Below, in pieces: positions 1-8,994 of a DNA stretch of 64,000 bases (position 1 is the stretch's first letter; each line of letters starts with the position of its first letter). This stretch comes from Hyphomicrobiales bacterium. Its GTDB lineage: Bacteria > Pseudomonadota > Alphaproteobacteria > Rhizobiales > Rhizobiaceae. The notes under the pieces were generated by a model that ran no database searches, had not been told where the DNA came from, and saw nothing but the letters and a program-made list of their open reading frames with translations. Both the position numbers and the translations under genes were made by a program. The stretch covers positions 46,297-110,296 of the forward strand of contig UCII01000016.1 of NCBI GenBank assembly GCA_900472485.1, written 5' to 3'.

Positions 1-230
1 CGACCGCGACGGTCGCGGTCGAGGTCAACAACATCGTCGCCCTTTCCACCCAGTCCTACCAGGTCGACTGGACGGAGTTCGAGCGAGACCGGCGCGGCAA
101 GGAAACTGCAGTGCGCCGTTTTCGCGGCGTCGCCACCGTGACGCTCACGCCGCCCCAGGACGAAGGCGTAATCCGCCTGAACCCTATCGGTCTTTATCTC
201 CGCGATTTCGACTGGACCGCACAGCTTTGA
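1..230 (+). CDS. trbF: TrbF, conjugal transfer protein (3' end only)
   Basis: This is the C-terminal 75 residues of TrbF, the VirB8-like inner-membrane assembly factor of the Trb mating channel. The visible protein runs from the window edge to a TGA at 228-230 and reads as the beta-sheet periplasmic domain, with NNIVALSTQSYQVDW early and the ending LRDFDWTAQL. The next gene, trbG, begins six bases after the stop, as expected in a trb operon. The identification rests on this C-terminal sequence together with the trbG-trbH-trbI order that follows. The start lies outside the window. Confidence 0.9.
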   Translation, partial: TATVAVEVNNIVALSTQSYQVDWTEFERDRRGKETAVRRFRGVATVTLTPPQDEGVIRLNPIGLYLRDFDWTAQL

Positions 231-235
231 AAGGC

Positions 236-1102
236 ATGGCCTCCCACATGAACATCCCACGCAGAACTCTACGGGCCACGCTGACGGCCGGCGCCATCAT
301 TTTCGCCGTCGGGCCATCTTCGATCCTCGTCTCTTCCCGCGCGCTGGCCGCCGACGGCGCCACCGCCAATGAGTCGAAAGGTTTGGGACTTTCCACCCAG
401 TGGCGCGGATCGCGGGGCCTCGTCACCAAGGGAGCGGATGGGAAGGTGATCTTCCTCTATGGGGAGGTGCAGCCCTCCGTCGTCTGCTCGCCGCTTCAGG
501 TCTGCGATATCGAGCTGCAGGGCGGCGAGGTCGTCCGCGACGTATTGGTCGGCGACACGGTTCGCTGGAAAGTCGAACCCGCCACATCGGGAGCGGCAGG
601 CGGACAGGCCATACACCTGATCATCAAGCCTTCGGAACCCGGCTTGGTGACGTCGATGGTCGTGACGACGTCCAGGCGCACGTATCACATCCAGCTCAAG
701 TCGCATGCGATGCAATATATGGCCCGTGTTGGCTTCGAATATCCCGAAGATGTTTCGACAAAACTCGCCGAGGTCAACGCTCGGCTCGACGCAAGCACCA
801 TGCCCGGCGCCGGCGTTCCAGCCGAACAGCTGAGTTTCGCCTATTCCGTCTCGGGAAAAGCCGGCTGGCGGCCGACGAGGATCTATTCCGATGGGCTCAA
901 GACCTACATCCAGTTTCCGCGTTCGATTTCCGGGCAGGATGCGCCAGTGCTCTTCGTCGTTTCTGGAGGACAGAACCGGATCGTCAACTATCGCCTGAAG
1001 AACAATATGATGGTGGTCGATTACAATATCGATCGCGCCGTCCTCGTCTCCGGCGTGGGGTGGAAGCAAGAAAAAGTGACGATCAGAAGAGGAGGGCGAT
1101 GA
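236..1102 (+). CDS. trbG: TrbG, VirB9-like outer-membrane channel component
   Basis: TrbG (288 aa) is the VirB9/CagX-type periplasmic protein of the conjugative type IV secretion channel. A signal peptide covers about the first 35 residues (hydrophobic stretch around TAGAIIFAVG, likely cleavage after SRALA). The VirB9 features follow: VCSPLQVCDIELQGGE near residue 80, and a C-terminal beta domain with a GWRPTRIYSDGLKTYIQ-type segment, which is the family hallmark. The ATG at 236 has a weak AAGG six bases upstream; an ATG at 248 is the alternative. A TTG at 227 overlapping the trbF stop is less likely. The stop overlaps the trbH start region, so the two genes are probably translationally coupled. 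Confidence 0.93.
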   Translation: MASHMNIPRRTLRATLTAGAIIFAVGPSSILVSSRALAADGATANESKGLGLSTQWRGSRGLVTKGADGKVIFLYGEVQPSVVCSPLQVCDIELQGGEVVRDVLVGDTVRWKVEPATSGAAGGQAIHLIIKPSEPGLVTSMVVTTSRRTYHIQLKSHAMQYMARVGFEYPEDVSTKLAEVNARLDASTMPGAGVPAEQLSFAYSVSGKAGWRPTRIYSDGLKTYIQFPRSISGQDAPVLFVVSGGQNRIVNYRLKNNMMVVDYNIDRAVLVSGVGWKQEKVTIRRGGR

Positions 1103-1563
1103 TGCGAACTCCTGGGCTCCGCTTCGTCTTCAGTCTTGCCTCAGCCTGCATCCTGGTCACTCTTCTTTCCGGATGCCAGTCGACGGACACCGACGGCCTC
1201 GCCGCCAGCACAGCGCCGGTGGAAATCTCACCCCCGGCCGCAGGCGCCCTCGCAGGTGATATGGTCAGCCGCCTCGCCGAGCAAATCGGACCAGGGAAAG
1301 CGACAATCGCTCTTAAGCAGGATAGCTCATCCTTTGGGCAGGCGCTCGAGGCGGCGCTCAAGGGATGGGGCTATGCCGTTATCACCGACCAGAAGACGGA
1401 TGGCGAGACAAAAGTCGTCACGCTCGCCTATGTAATCACACCGTTCGATGGTCAAGTTCTGGTGCGTCTTTCGACAAATAGTGTCGAACTTGGTCGGGCC
1501 TATACCGTCACGGCGAACGGGGCGACGGCGGCGAGCGCGTTGTCGCTGATGCGACGCCCTTGA
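1102..1563 (+). CDS. trbH: TrbH, conjugal transfer lipoprotein
   Basis: TrbH (153 aa) is a small outer-membrane lipoprotein of the Trb system. The N-terminus is a lipoprotein signal: a hydrophobic run followed by the lipobox LLSGC at about residue 24. The rest is a mostly soluble periplasmic domain. AGGAGG at 1090-1095 lies six bases before the ATG at 1102. An ATG three bases earlier (1099) is in frame but too close to the ribosome site. The gene overlaps the trbG stop codon and is followed 12 bases later by trbI. Family and position agree with trbH of Ti/Sym plasmids. Confidence 0.88.
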   Translation: MRTPGLRFVFSLASACILVTLLSGCQSTDTDGLAASTAPVEISPPAAGALAGDMVSRLAEQIGPGKATIALKQDSSSFGQALEAALKGWGYAVITDQKTDGETKVVTLAYVITPFDGQVLVRLSTNSVELGRAYTVTANGATAASALSLMRRP

Positions 1564-1575
1564 GGGAGGAGAAGA

Positions 1576-2880
1576 ATGGCTCAATCTCTCAAGCTCGGCG
1601 GCACCGCAAACGAAGGAATCGATAAAGGCATCAAGCGGATCAACCGTCTGCCGATCGTCGTGGTCATCGTGCTGCTGGTCGCCTTTCTCGCCGTCATTTT
1701 CTACGGCCTTGCTTCCCGCGGACTCTATTCGGGTAAGGACCGAGGCCCGGAAGGGAATTCGGGCAATCCCGCCTCGACCTTCGCCGACCAGATCAAGCGT
1801 GGCGTGACCGACGGAATTATCGGTGAGCCGCAGCAGCAGACAACGTTCCAGCCAACACCTGTCTCGACAAAGCAGGACGAGCATAAGGCGCCCAATCCCT
1901 TCACGCCGCAGCCCGAACAAGGCGATCGGCGCTGGCAGGAACTGGAGCCGGAAGATGCATGGCGGGCACGTCTCGAACGCGAGAACCAGGAACAATATTT
2001 GCGTGAACGGCATCGCCAGCGCATGGCCCGACTGCAGGCGAGGGATACCGCCTATGACGCGCCGCTCGCCATCGATCGCGGCAAGCTCGACGCGCGCTCG
2101 CGAGCGGACGACGCGAGCGCGGCAACCACGGCGCCGACCGCAGGAACGCCGTCCGACCTCTATAGTGCTGCCCTGCGAGCCGGTCTCGTCGGTCAGAACG
2201 TCGATCCGAATGGGCAGCGCTCGAAGGAGGATTTCTTCAACGCCGATCTCAAGGATCTCGGATACCTCCCCAATCGCGTCGTGCCACAGCAATCACCCTT
2301 TGAGCTGAAACGCGGCTCCGTCATTCCGGCGACGCTCATATCAGGCATTAATTCGGATCTTCCCGGCCGCATCACTGCGCAGGTGAGTCAGAACGTCTAT
2401 GACAGCGCAACCGGTCATCGCCTGCTCATTCCGCAGGGAACAAAGCTCTTCGGCCGTTATGACAGCAAGATCTCGTTCGGCCAGAGACGTGTTCTTGTCG
2501 TCTGGACCGACATCATCTTCCCGAACGGCTCGACGCTGCAAATTGGCGGCATGGCGGGTACGGACGCCCAGGGCTATGGCGGTTTCACCGATAAAGTGAA
2601 CAATCACTATCTCAGGACGTTCGGGTCGGCTGTGCTGATTGCCCTGATCGGAACGGGCATCGATATGGCCGTGCCGCAGAGTTCGACTCTGGCGACGCAG
2701 GATACTGCCTCAGACGCAGCGCGGCGGAATTTCGCCGAAACCTTCGGGCGCGTTGCCGATCGGACGATCCAGCGCAATATGGACGTGCAGCCGACACTGG
2801 AGATCCGGCCAGGGTACAAGTTCAATGTGCTCGTCGATCAGGATATCGTGTTTCCGGATGCATACCGAAACAAAAACTGA
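1576..2880 (+). CDS. trbI: TrbI, VirB10-like channel protein
   Basis: TrbI (434 aa) is the VirB10 homologue that spans the envelope and links the inner and outer membrane parts of the mating channel. One transmembrane helix lies at about residues 27-48 (VVVIVLLVAFLAVIFYG). A long Pro/Gln/Arg-rich periplasmic linker follows to about residue 220. The conserved C-terminal beta barrel has KRGSVIPATLISGINSDLPG, LLIPQGTKLFGRYD and the antenna region near residue 360. GGGAGGAG lies just before the ATG. This is the last gene of the trb operon; a hairpin at 2940-2961 closes it. Confidence 0.95.
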   Translation: MAQSLKLGGTANEGIDKGIKRINRLPIVVVIVLLVAFLAVIFYGLASRGLYSGKDRGPEGNSGNPASTFADQIKRGVTDGIIGEPQQQTTFQPTPVSTKQDEHKAPNPFTPQPEQGDRRWQELEPEDAWRARLERENQEQYLRERHRQRMARLQARDTAYDAPLAIDRGKLDARSRADDASAATTAPTAGTPSDLYSAALRAGLVGQNVDPNGQRSKEDFFNADLKDLGYLPNRVVPQQSPFELKRGSVIPATLISGINSDLPGRITAQVSQNVYDSATGHRLLIPQGTKLFGRYDSKISFGQRRVLVVWTDIIFPNGSTLQIGGMAGTDAQGYGGFTDKVNNHYLRTFGSAVLIALIGTGIDMAVPQSSTLATQDTASDAARRNFAETFGRVADRTIQRNMDVQPTLEIRPGYKFNVLVDQDIVFPDAYRNKN

Positions 2881-2939
2881 CGCCTAGCCAATCGGATCGA
2901 AGTGCACTGCTGAGTGAAATCTGCCTCACCTCAGTGAAG

Positions 2940-2961
2940 GGGTGCCGGGTTACCGGCACCC
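2940..2961. terminator. Bidirectional hairpin between trbI and the ABC importer operon
   Basis: Perfect 9-bp inverted repeat, GGGTGCCGG-GTTA-CCGGCACCC. It sits between the 3' ends of two convergent transcription units: trbI stops at 2880 and the substrate-binding protein gene stops at 2976 on the other strand. There is no clear T-run, so the terminator role is inferred from stem strength and position. It also marks the left border of the cargo. Confidence 0.7.
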
Positions 2962-2975
2962 GAACGGAGGGAGAA

Positions 2976-4208
2976 CTATTCGTGTGTTTTGCCTTCAAAA
3001 TCCAAAACTCCACCGAGCGGCACGTATTCCTGGCCGTCGAACTGGTAGAGCTGGAGCGCCTCGACAGGGTAAATGTCGGATCCTTCCTTGGTCGTCATCG
3101 CGATACCCTCTTGAAGCAATGGGTTCTTCCATCCGTTCATGTTGTGAACGACTTTCATCAGCTCTTCGCGGGTGGGGTCCTTGAGCTTTTCGAGGGACTG
3201 GATGAGCGCATCGCCGATGGCGTATCCGGTCTGGCCAATCGTATTGGCGAAGACGAAGTTCACCTTGGCTGCTTTTATGGCGTCGAGATAGTGATCGACG
3301 CCTTCGTCACCGGACTTCTGATCGCTGGTGATCGGCTTCAGGAAGTCGGAGGTGATGATACCCTTGGCATTTTCCAGGCCGACCGACTGGAGAACCGGAT
3401 ACGCTGACGACAAGTTCGTGACCAGGGTCAAAGGCTTCCAACCGCTTTCGGATTGGAAGCGGATGGCTTCGCCGCCCTGGCGCGGCGCGGCGATAATCAC
3501 CAATGTATCGGCGCCGGAAGCTTTCAGAGTGTTTAGCTGGGTCTCGACAGTGGGGTCCTGCGATGTCACCGGCTGGCGTTCGATCACCTTGATGTTCGTT
3601 CCGTCGATTGCGCTATCGAAGGCCTTCATGAAAGTTTGGCCGGTCTCCGTGTTCAGATACAGGAAGGCCACCTTTGCGTCGGGCTTGTTGATCTGAAGGT
3701 ACGCAGCAAATGAGTCGGCTTCGGTTGAAAACGACGGTACGAAGCCAACCTCCCATTCGGGAGCGTTCAGGGAGACGACACCCGAATACATGAAAACGTT
3801 CGGCACTTTCTTCTGCGTGATATAGCGGCCGATTGCCAGGTTGTTTGGCGTCGCGGCTGTGCCGACGAGAGCAAATACCTGATCTTTTTCGACCATCTTG
3901 CGGACATTCGCCAAGGTGCGCTGGGGATCAAGGCCATCGTCTTCGATGACGAGATCGATTTTGCGGGTTTTGCCGTCGCCCATCTTGACGCCGCCTTCGG
4001 CGTTGGCCTGTTCGACCCGCGCCCGAATGCCTTCGGCGACGCCGCCGACGACCGCGACCGGTCCAGTCAGCGGTCCTGTGACACCAATTTTAATGGTGTC
4101 GTCGGTGACGCCCGGCGACGGTTCCGCTGCATTGGCATTGCTTGCCCCGAGCAGTGCCGCGACGGCCAGCGGCATCGCGCATCCTTTCAGTACAGAGATA
4201 AATCTCAT
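2976..4208 (-). CDS. Periplasmic substrate-binding protein, branched-chain/aromatic acid type
   Basis: This 410-aa protein is a Leu/Ile/Val-binding-protein-like (Peripla_BP_6) receptor for an ABC importer. A signal peptide ends near residue 27 (NANA-AEPSPG). The mature start IKIGVTGPLTGPVAVVG is the classic family opening. Other family marks are EDDGLDPQRTLANVRKMVEKD and SQDPTVETQLNTLKASGAD. It overlaps the livM-like gene upstream by 4 nt and is the last gene of a five-gene operon. Receptors of this class carry branched-chain amino acids, amides or aromatic acids. An aromatic or methoxy-aromatic ligand is inferred from the surrounding catabolic genes and shared operators, not from the sequence. 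Confidence 0.88.
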   Translation of the reverse strand: MRFISVLKGCAMPLAVAALLGASNANAAEPSPGVTDDTIKIGVTGPLTGPVAVVGGVAEGIRARVEQANAEGGVKMGDGKTRKIDLVIEDDGLDPQRTLANVRKMVEKDQVFALVGTAATPNNLAIGRYITQKKVPNVFMYSGVVSLNAPEWEVGFVPSFSTEADSFAAYLQINKPDAKVAFLYLNTETGQTFMKAFDSAIDGTNIKVIERQPVTSQDPTVETQLNTLKASGADTLVIIAAPRQGGEAIRFQSESGWKPLTLVTNLSSAYPVLQSVGLENAKGIITSDFLKPITSDQKSGDEGVDHYLDAIKAAKVNFVFANTIGQTGYAIGDALIQSLEKLKDPTREELMKVVHNMNGWKNPLLQEGIAMTTKEGSDIYPVEALQLYQFDGQEYVPLGGVLDFEGKTHE

Positions 4209-5200
4209 ATCAGTTCCTCCCTTGTTTCAATTTGGCGTCGGCTACTCGCCATCCTCCGAAAAGTCATCGAGAGCCATTTTTCGATGAAGCCAGTGACCCC
4301 ATTGCGCGCGACCATCATGATCAGGATCAGCGCGAGGCCGTAGATCAGGTTGCCGAGGCTCAGGTTGATGTCAGATGCCCAGGTCGGGACGAAGACCATG
4401 AAGAGACCGCCGAGAAACGCTCCGACGATACTGGTGACGCCGCCGACAATGCTGCCGATCACGATGTTGATGGACAGGATTGCCAGGAACGACTCCGGGC
4501 TGATGAAACCGCTGATGATACCGAACACGCCACCGCCGAGTCCCGCGAGCGCCGAACTTGCGGCAAATGCCCAAAGACGGGTGCGTGTCAGGTTGATGCC
4601 GAGCGCCTGAGCAATCTGTGGATTATCCCGCTGTGCTCTAAGGGCGCGCCCGTTGTCGCCGAAGAGCATCAGCGAGACGAGCAGGGCACCGACACCCGCG
4701 CACGTAAGCGATATGATATAGAGCCACAGTTCGGGGCGATCCGAGAAGAAACTCGGAGCTTCGGGGGCATCGATCGAAAGCCCCGATACGCCGCCGGTCA
4801 GGCTTCTCATCTTGAGCAGCAGTTGCGGGAACGCGGCCGCAATGCCGAATGTAACGATGGCCAGTTGCAAGCCCTGAAGCCTGAGTGCCGGAAGGCCGAT
4901 GACCAGCCCAATCGCGGCTGCCACCGCGGCTGAGGCAGGCAGCGTCACGAGCGGCGAGACGCCGTAGGTGGCGTTGAGGATCGCGGTAGCGTAAGCGCCG
5001 ACACCGAACAGCGTTCCCTGTGCAAGGCAAATCTGCCCGGCGAACCCCATCAGCAGGTTCAAACCGAGAATGGCGATGGCGTAGGCGATGGCAATCGCCA
5101 CCTGTTGCAACGCATATCCCGGCGCAAAGACTGGGATCAGGATCGCGACGATCGCAAAGAGACCGAACTTGAGAGTGGCCGCGCGGACTCCATCATTCAT
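4205..5200 (-). CDS. livM: LivM-type ABC permease
   Basis: This 331-aa inner-membrane permease belongs to the LivM family. It has about nine or ten hydrophobic helices and the family core ILGLNLLMGFAGQICLAQGTLFGVGAYATA at about residues 43-72. The permease/ATPase contact region is near RDNPQIAQALGINLTRTRLWAFAASSALAGLGG. Start and stop overlap the neighbouring genes by 4 nt on both sides, so the operon is tightly coupled. With the LivH-like protein it forms the membrane pore of the importer. Confidence 0.9.
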   Translation of the reverse strand: MNDGVRAATLKFGLFAIVAILIPVFAPGYALQQVAIAIAYAIAILGLNLLMGFAGQICLAQGTLFGVGAYATAILNATYGVSPLVTLPASAAVAAAIGLVIGLPALRLQGLQLAIVTFGIAAAFPQLLLKMRSLTGGVSGLSIDAPEAPSFFSDRPELWLYIISLTCAGVGALLVSLMLFGDNGRALRAQRDNPQIAQALGINLTRTRLWAFAASSALAGLGGGVFGIISGFISPESFLAILSINIVIGSIVGGVTSIVGAFLGGLFMVFVPTWASDINLSLGNLIYGLALILIMMVARNGVTGFIEKWLSMTFRRMASSRRQIETREELI

Positions 5201-6078
5201 AGCTTTGTCACCTTATAGGAACCGAACAGGCCAACGGGCTTCACAAGCAGGATGACCAGGGTGAGGGCGATCGGCACTGCGATGCGCATGTCGGCGCCGA
5301 TAAATGAGAGGTAGCTGGCACCCAAGCTCTCGGCGACGCCGACGGCGAGGCCGCCGACGATCGCGCCAAGCGGACTGTCCCAGCCGCCGAGCGTCGCTGC
5401 AGCGAGCCCGTAAAATAGGATTGGCGTCATCATTGTCGGGCTGAGAAACAGGCGGGGGGCAATCAGGATGGCGGCAAGCGCCCCGATGACAGCGGCAAAG
5501 CCCCATCCCAACATCAGCATGCGTTCGACGTTGACGCCGACAAGCACGCTTCGAGCATGGTCGAAAGCGGCCGCGCGCATCGACAGGCCAAGCCTGGTGA
5601 ACCGGAAGATGATGCCCATTGCCAAAGCAATAACAAGAAGGATCGTCAGCGTGCCGATGGCGGAAGAGAGCACGCGAACCCCACCGATATTGAAGCCGCC
5701 GTCAGGGAAAAGGCTTGGGAACGAGAGCTGTTCGGCGCCCCACATCCACATGCACGCGGCTTGGAAGAGAACGAGGATACCAAGGGTGATAACGACGATT
5801 GCCTCCACCGGAGCGCTCATCATCGGCCGGATAATCAAGCGGAAAGTTACAATCCCAATAGCAAACGCCACAATGAGGCTCGCGAGGACGGCGAGCCAGA
5901 GCGGCGCACCCCAGTGCATCAACTGCCAGGCGACATAGGCGGAAAAGGTCGCCATCTCGCCCTGGCCGAAGTTGACGACGTTGGTTGCCCTGAAGATGAG
6001 GACGAGCGCCAGGGCCAGCGCCGCGTAAATTGCGCCCGTGGTCAGGCCGCTGACGACGAGCTGGAAGAAGAGGCTCAT
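5197..6078 (-). CDS. livH: LivH-type ABC permease
   Basis: This 293-aa permease belongs to the LivH family and opens with the usual LTTGAIYAALALALVLIFRATNVVNFGQGEMA-type sequence (residues 11 onward). The ATG at 6078 gives the family-typical length. The frame stays open upstream, but that extension is arginine-rich antisense to livF and is not coding. The start codon shares one base with the stop of the upstream ATPase gene. About eight transmembrane helices are visible. The EAA-like loop lies near VNVERMLMLGWGFAAVIGALAA. Confidence 0.9.
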   Translation of the reverse strand: MSLFFQLVVSGLTTGAIYAALALALVLIFRATNVVNFGQGEMATFSAYVAWQLMHWGAPLWLAVLASLIVAFAIGIVTFRLIIRPMMSAPVEAIVVITLGILVLFQAACMWMWGAEQLSFPSLFPDGGFNIGGVRVLSSAIGTLTILLVIALAMGIIFRFTRLGLSMRAAAFDHARSVLVGVNVERMLMLGWGFAAVIGALAAILIAPRLFLSPTMMTPILFYGLAAATLGGWDSPLGAIVGGLAVGVAESLGASYLSFIGADMRIAVPIALTLVILLVKPVGLFGSYKVTKL

Positions 6079-6788
6079 CAGGCAACTCCCAGGTAAGATT
6101 TCTTGATGTCTTCGTTGCCGATCAGCTCCTTTGCCGCACCGCTCGCGACGATCTGGCCGGCCTCGATGACGAAGGCCCGGTCGGCATATTGAAGGGTGAT
6201 GTCGACATTCTGCTCGACCACGAGCAGCGTCATGCCGTGATCCTTGTTGAGCGTCTTGAAAATCGCCAGGATTTCCTGGGTGATCGAAGGGGCGAGCCCG
6301 AGCGATGGCTCGTCGCACATCAGAAGCTTCGGTCGGGACATGAGCGCGCGTGCCACAGCCAGCATCTGCTGTTCTCCGCCACTAAGGTTTCCCGCAAGCT
6401 GGTTGCGCCGTTCGCGCAGACGCGGGAATGTCTCGTACCAGCGTTCCTTGTCCTCCCTCACTTGGGATCGGTTGGACACGATCGTCGCTCCGAGCGACAG
6501 GTTTTCATCGACCGTAAACTCGGAGAAAGTCCCTCGTCCTTGGGGTATGTGCGCGATGCCGAGCGCGAGGCGCTTCTGCGCCACGATCTTGTCGAGCGCT
6601 TTTCCAGCAAAGGCAACCGAGCCCTTGAATGGGAGCAGTCCCGACACGGCGCGCAGGAGCGTTGTCTTCCCGGCCCCGTTGGAGCCGAGCAGGGCGACAA
6701 ACTCGCCTTCGCCCACTGAGAACGAACAGTCGAACAGCGCCTGCGTCTTGCCATAGAATACGGAGAGGTTTCTGAGATCCAGCGTCAT
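6078..6788 (-). CDS. livF: LivF-type ABC transporter ATPase
   Basis: This 236-aa ATPase is one of the pair that drives the importer. Visible motifs are Walker A GSNGAGKTT (about residue 35), the signature LSGGEQQMLAVARAL (about residue 135), Walker B LLMCDEPSLGLAP and the switch His region VEQNV. It is the short LivF type, as shown by its length and the ending KELIGNEDIKKSYLGVA. Its start overlaps the LivG-like stop by 4 nt. Confidence 0.92.
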   Translation of the reverse strand: MTLDLRNLSVFYGKTQALFDCSFSVGEGEFVALLGSNGAGKTTLLRAVSGLLPFKGSVAFAGKALDKIVAQKRLALGIAHIPQGRGTFSEFTVDENLSLGATIVSNRSQVREDKERWYETFPRLRERRNQLAGNLSGGEQQMLAVARALMSRPKLLMCDEPSLGLAPSITQEILAIFKTLNKDHGMTLLVVEQNVDITLQYADRAFVIEAGQIVASGAAKELIGNEDIKKSYLGVA

Positions 6789-7576
6789 GCTGCCTTCCCG
6801 AGATAGGCGGCAATCACCGCGTCGTTGGATTTGATTTCGGAAGGGGTGCCTTCGGCCAGGTTACGGCCCAGGTGCAGCACAACGATCCGGTCACAAAGGC
6901 TCATGACCAACCCCATGTGATGCTCGATGAGAAGAATGGAGAGGTCCCGATTGCGTCTGATGCCATCGACGAGCGCCCCGAATTCGTGGACTTCGCCGTG
7001 CGTCAGCCCGCCGGCAGGTTCGTCGAGCAGAAGAATTTTTGGCTCGGCGGCAAGCGCGCGAGCAATCTCCATACGCTTCTGCAGGGGATAGGGAAGCGAT
7101 CCGGCGGTGCGCGGGGCGAGCTCGGCCATGCCGACCTCTTCAAGCACTGCCATTGCCTTTTCGCGCGCGGACCGTTCCACAGCCCTTGCCCGGGATGGAG
7201 CGAAAATCGCTTGGGCGAACTTGCCGCCAAACCGATGATGCGCACCGAGCATGACGTTCTCCAGAACAGTCATGGACGCATAGATGCCAAGGTTCTGGAA
7301 GGTCCTCGCGATGCCCATTCCGATCATTTCGCGCGAACCGACGCCTTCGAGCGGCTGACCGCCAAGCATGATCGATCCGCTTGTGTAATTCACGAGCCGG
7401 GTCGCCGCATTGAGAAAGGTCGATTTGCCTGCTCCGTTTGGTCCGATCAAGCCGCAGATTTCTCCGGCCCTCACGGAAACCGACACATTGGTCAGGGCTT
7501 TGACGCCGCCAAATTGCACGGAGACATCACGCGCCTCAAGCACAAGACGCATCTCGGCGATGCTGCTGTCGTTCAA
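6785..7576 (-). CDS. livG: LivG-type ABC transporter ATPase
   Basis: This is the second ATPase (about 263 aa). It has Walker A GPNGAGKST, the LivG-specific insert with GIARTFQNLGIYASMTVLENVMLG, Walker B ILLLDEPAGGL and the LivG ending NDAVIAAYLGKAA. A TTG at 7576 is chosen because GGAGGAGG lies six bases upstream; an ATG at 7552 (MRLVLEARD) is the alternative. As the first gene of the importer operon, it is divergent from the P450 operon. The paired operators at 7647-7680 lie in the gap between them, so both operons are probably co-regulated. Confidence 0.9.
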   Translation of the reverse strand: MNDSSIAEMRLVLEARDVSVQFGGVKALTNVSVSVRAGEICGLIGPNGAGKSTFLNAATRLVNYTSGSIMLGGQPLEGVGSREMIGMGIARTFQNLGIYASMTVLENVMLGAHHRFGGKFAQAIFAPSRARAVERSAREKAMAVLEEVGMAELAPRTAGSLPYPLQKRMEIARALAAEPKILLLDEPAGGLTHGEVHEFGALVDGIRRNRDLSILLIEHHMGLVMSLCDRIVVLHLGRNLAEGTPSEIKSNDAVIAAYLGKAA

Positions 7577-7646
7577 TGATTTCCTCCTCCCGAGGCGGTC
7601 TCTCCACGGCCTGTCCATTTCTCTTGTTGACAGCCAATCCCGCTTT

Positions 7647-7680
7647 GGATACCTATCAGTATCCGAAGACGTTTCGGTAT
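7647..7680. promoter_or_regulatory. Paired TetR-type operator, region 1
   Basis: GGATAC-CTATCA-GTATCC (7647-7664) is a perfect 6+6 dyad containing the core ATAC-N6-GTAT at 7649-7662. A second, half-degenerate core (AGAC-GTTTCG-GTAT) begins exactly 18 bp later at 7667-7680. The site lies between the divergent importer operon (start 7576) and the P450 operon (start 7804). Four other intergenic regions of this block carry the same paired layout. The regulator is inferred to be the TetR protein at 20743-21360. Confidence 0.75.
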
Positions 7681-7803
7681 GTCAAGCATCAATCGCATGG
7701 CGATTGCTCTAGAGGAACGTCCTGAGAATGCATGCCGTCGGGTTGGAGAACATGACGGCGGGATTGGCGAAAACCCTGCGATGCAGGGTGAGGGAGGAAA
7801 TCG

Positions 7804-8994
7804 ATGACGGGAACGAACACCGAGCTGACGGGCGAAAATCTCTATAGGGACCCCTATCCCGTCTACGCGAGGCTACGCGCGGAGGAGCCTGTGGCCTTCT
7901 TCGAAGGGACGAAAGAATATTTCATTACGCGGTTCGACGACTGCCGCACGATCGGCGGCAACGACAAAGCGTTCGGACCGTCGGGTTCGGCAGACCGCCC
8001 CGAGGCCCGCGTCATGGGCATGCCGAACGTCCTGACCATGTCTGGGGAAGATCATCAGTGCCTCCGCCAGGGTATCGACGAGAATCTCACGCAGGAACGC
8101 GTGCGTTCGTTCGTCGAAGGCCTGACGCGCCCGGTCGTGCAGCGTTACATCGACGCCATCAAGAAGAATGGTGAAGCAAACCTGACGACGGAACTCTTCG
8201 AGCCAATCTCGGTGCGGTGCATTGGCGATGTCATCGGCCTGACGGAGACGCCAAACGAAACTCTCGTCGAGTGGTTCCACGCGATGGCGCTGGGTCTGCA
8301 GAACGTCAGCAATGATCCGGCCGTATGGAAGCGACTGGACGATGCGCTTGCCGACATTGACAAGCAGATGGGCGATCTTTACCAGGCGTGCCTGTCGAAG
8401 CCCAACCACTCGCTGCTCAGCCATGTCATGTACGGCGGAATGCCAAAGGGCGAGGTTCGAAGCTGGGAGGAGATTTCTCCGACCATGCGCGTCATCATCC
8501 TCGGTGGCCTCCAGGAGCCAGGCCATGCAGCGGCGAACGCCTGCACGGGTCTTCTTTCAAATCCCGACCAGGCGAAACTCATGGCGGAGCAGCCGCAGGA
8601 AAACGCGATGCGCGCCTTCGACGAGGGTCTGCGCTGGATCGCCCCGATCGGCGTAACACCGCGCATTGCCAAGCAAGATTTCGGGATTGCCGGCACGGTC
8701 ATCCCTGAGGGGTCATCCGTCGCCATCGTCATGGGGTCGGCCAACCGCGACGAGATCCGTTTCGAAGACGCCGACCGCTTCGACATGTTCCGCAAGAAGA
8801 AGCAGCACCTGTCATTCGGGTTCCGTCCGCACTTCTGTTCCGGCCACTTCCTGTCCCGTGCGATGGGCGAGATTGCGCTTGCCGAAGTGTTCCGGCAGTT
8901 GCCCGATCTTCGCCTCGATCCGTCGCGGGAGGTCAAGGGCAAGGGCTGGCGGTTCCGTGGCATATCCGACCTCCCCGCGAAGTGGAATGCGTGA
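7804..8994 (+). CDS. Cytochrome P450 monooxygenase
   Basis: This 396-aa soluble bacterial P450 has the haem ligand motif FGFRPHFCSG (Cys at about residue 345). The K-helix ExxR reads EGLR (about 278). In the I-helix, GGLQEPGHAAAN, the usual acid-Thr pair is replaced by EPGH, an oddity that could affect oxygen activation. GGGAGGAAATCG precedes the ATG. It heads a seven-gene operon that also encodes its likely redox partners (FAD reductase and [2Fe-2S] ferredoxin), making it a class I system. Given formaldehyde-detoxification genes in the same regulon, O-demethylation of a methoxy-aromatic is my best guess. The substrate cannot be read from sequence. Confidence 0.92.
   Translation: MTGTNTELTGENLYRDPYPVYARLRAEEPVAFFEGTKEYFITRFDDCRTIGGNDKAFGPSGSADRPEARVMGMPNVLTMSGEDHQCLRQGIDENLTQERVRSFVEGLTRPVVQRYIDAIKKNGEANLTTELFEPISVRCIGDVIGLTETPNETLVEWFHAMALGLQNVSNDPAVWKRLDDALADIDKQMGDLYQACLSKPNHSLLSHVMYGGMPKGEVRSWEEISPTMRVIILGGLQEPGHAAANACTGLLSNPDQAKLMAEQPQENAMRAFDEGLRWIAPIGVTPRIAKQDFGIAGTVIPEGSSVAIVMGSANRDEIRFEDADRFDMFRKKKQHLSFGFRPHFCSGHFLSRAMGEIALAEVFRQLPDLRLDPSREVKGKGWRFRGISDLPAKWNA

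Noticed and set aside
400..1563. A 387-codon + strand frame running through trbG in another frame into trbH
   Set aside because: Only its last part is trbH; the first part is Arg-rich antiframe of trbG.
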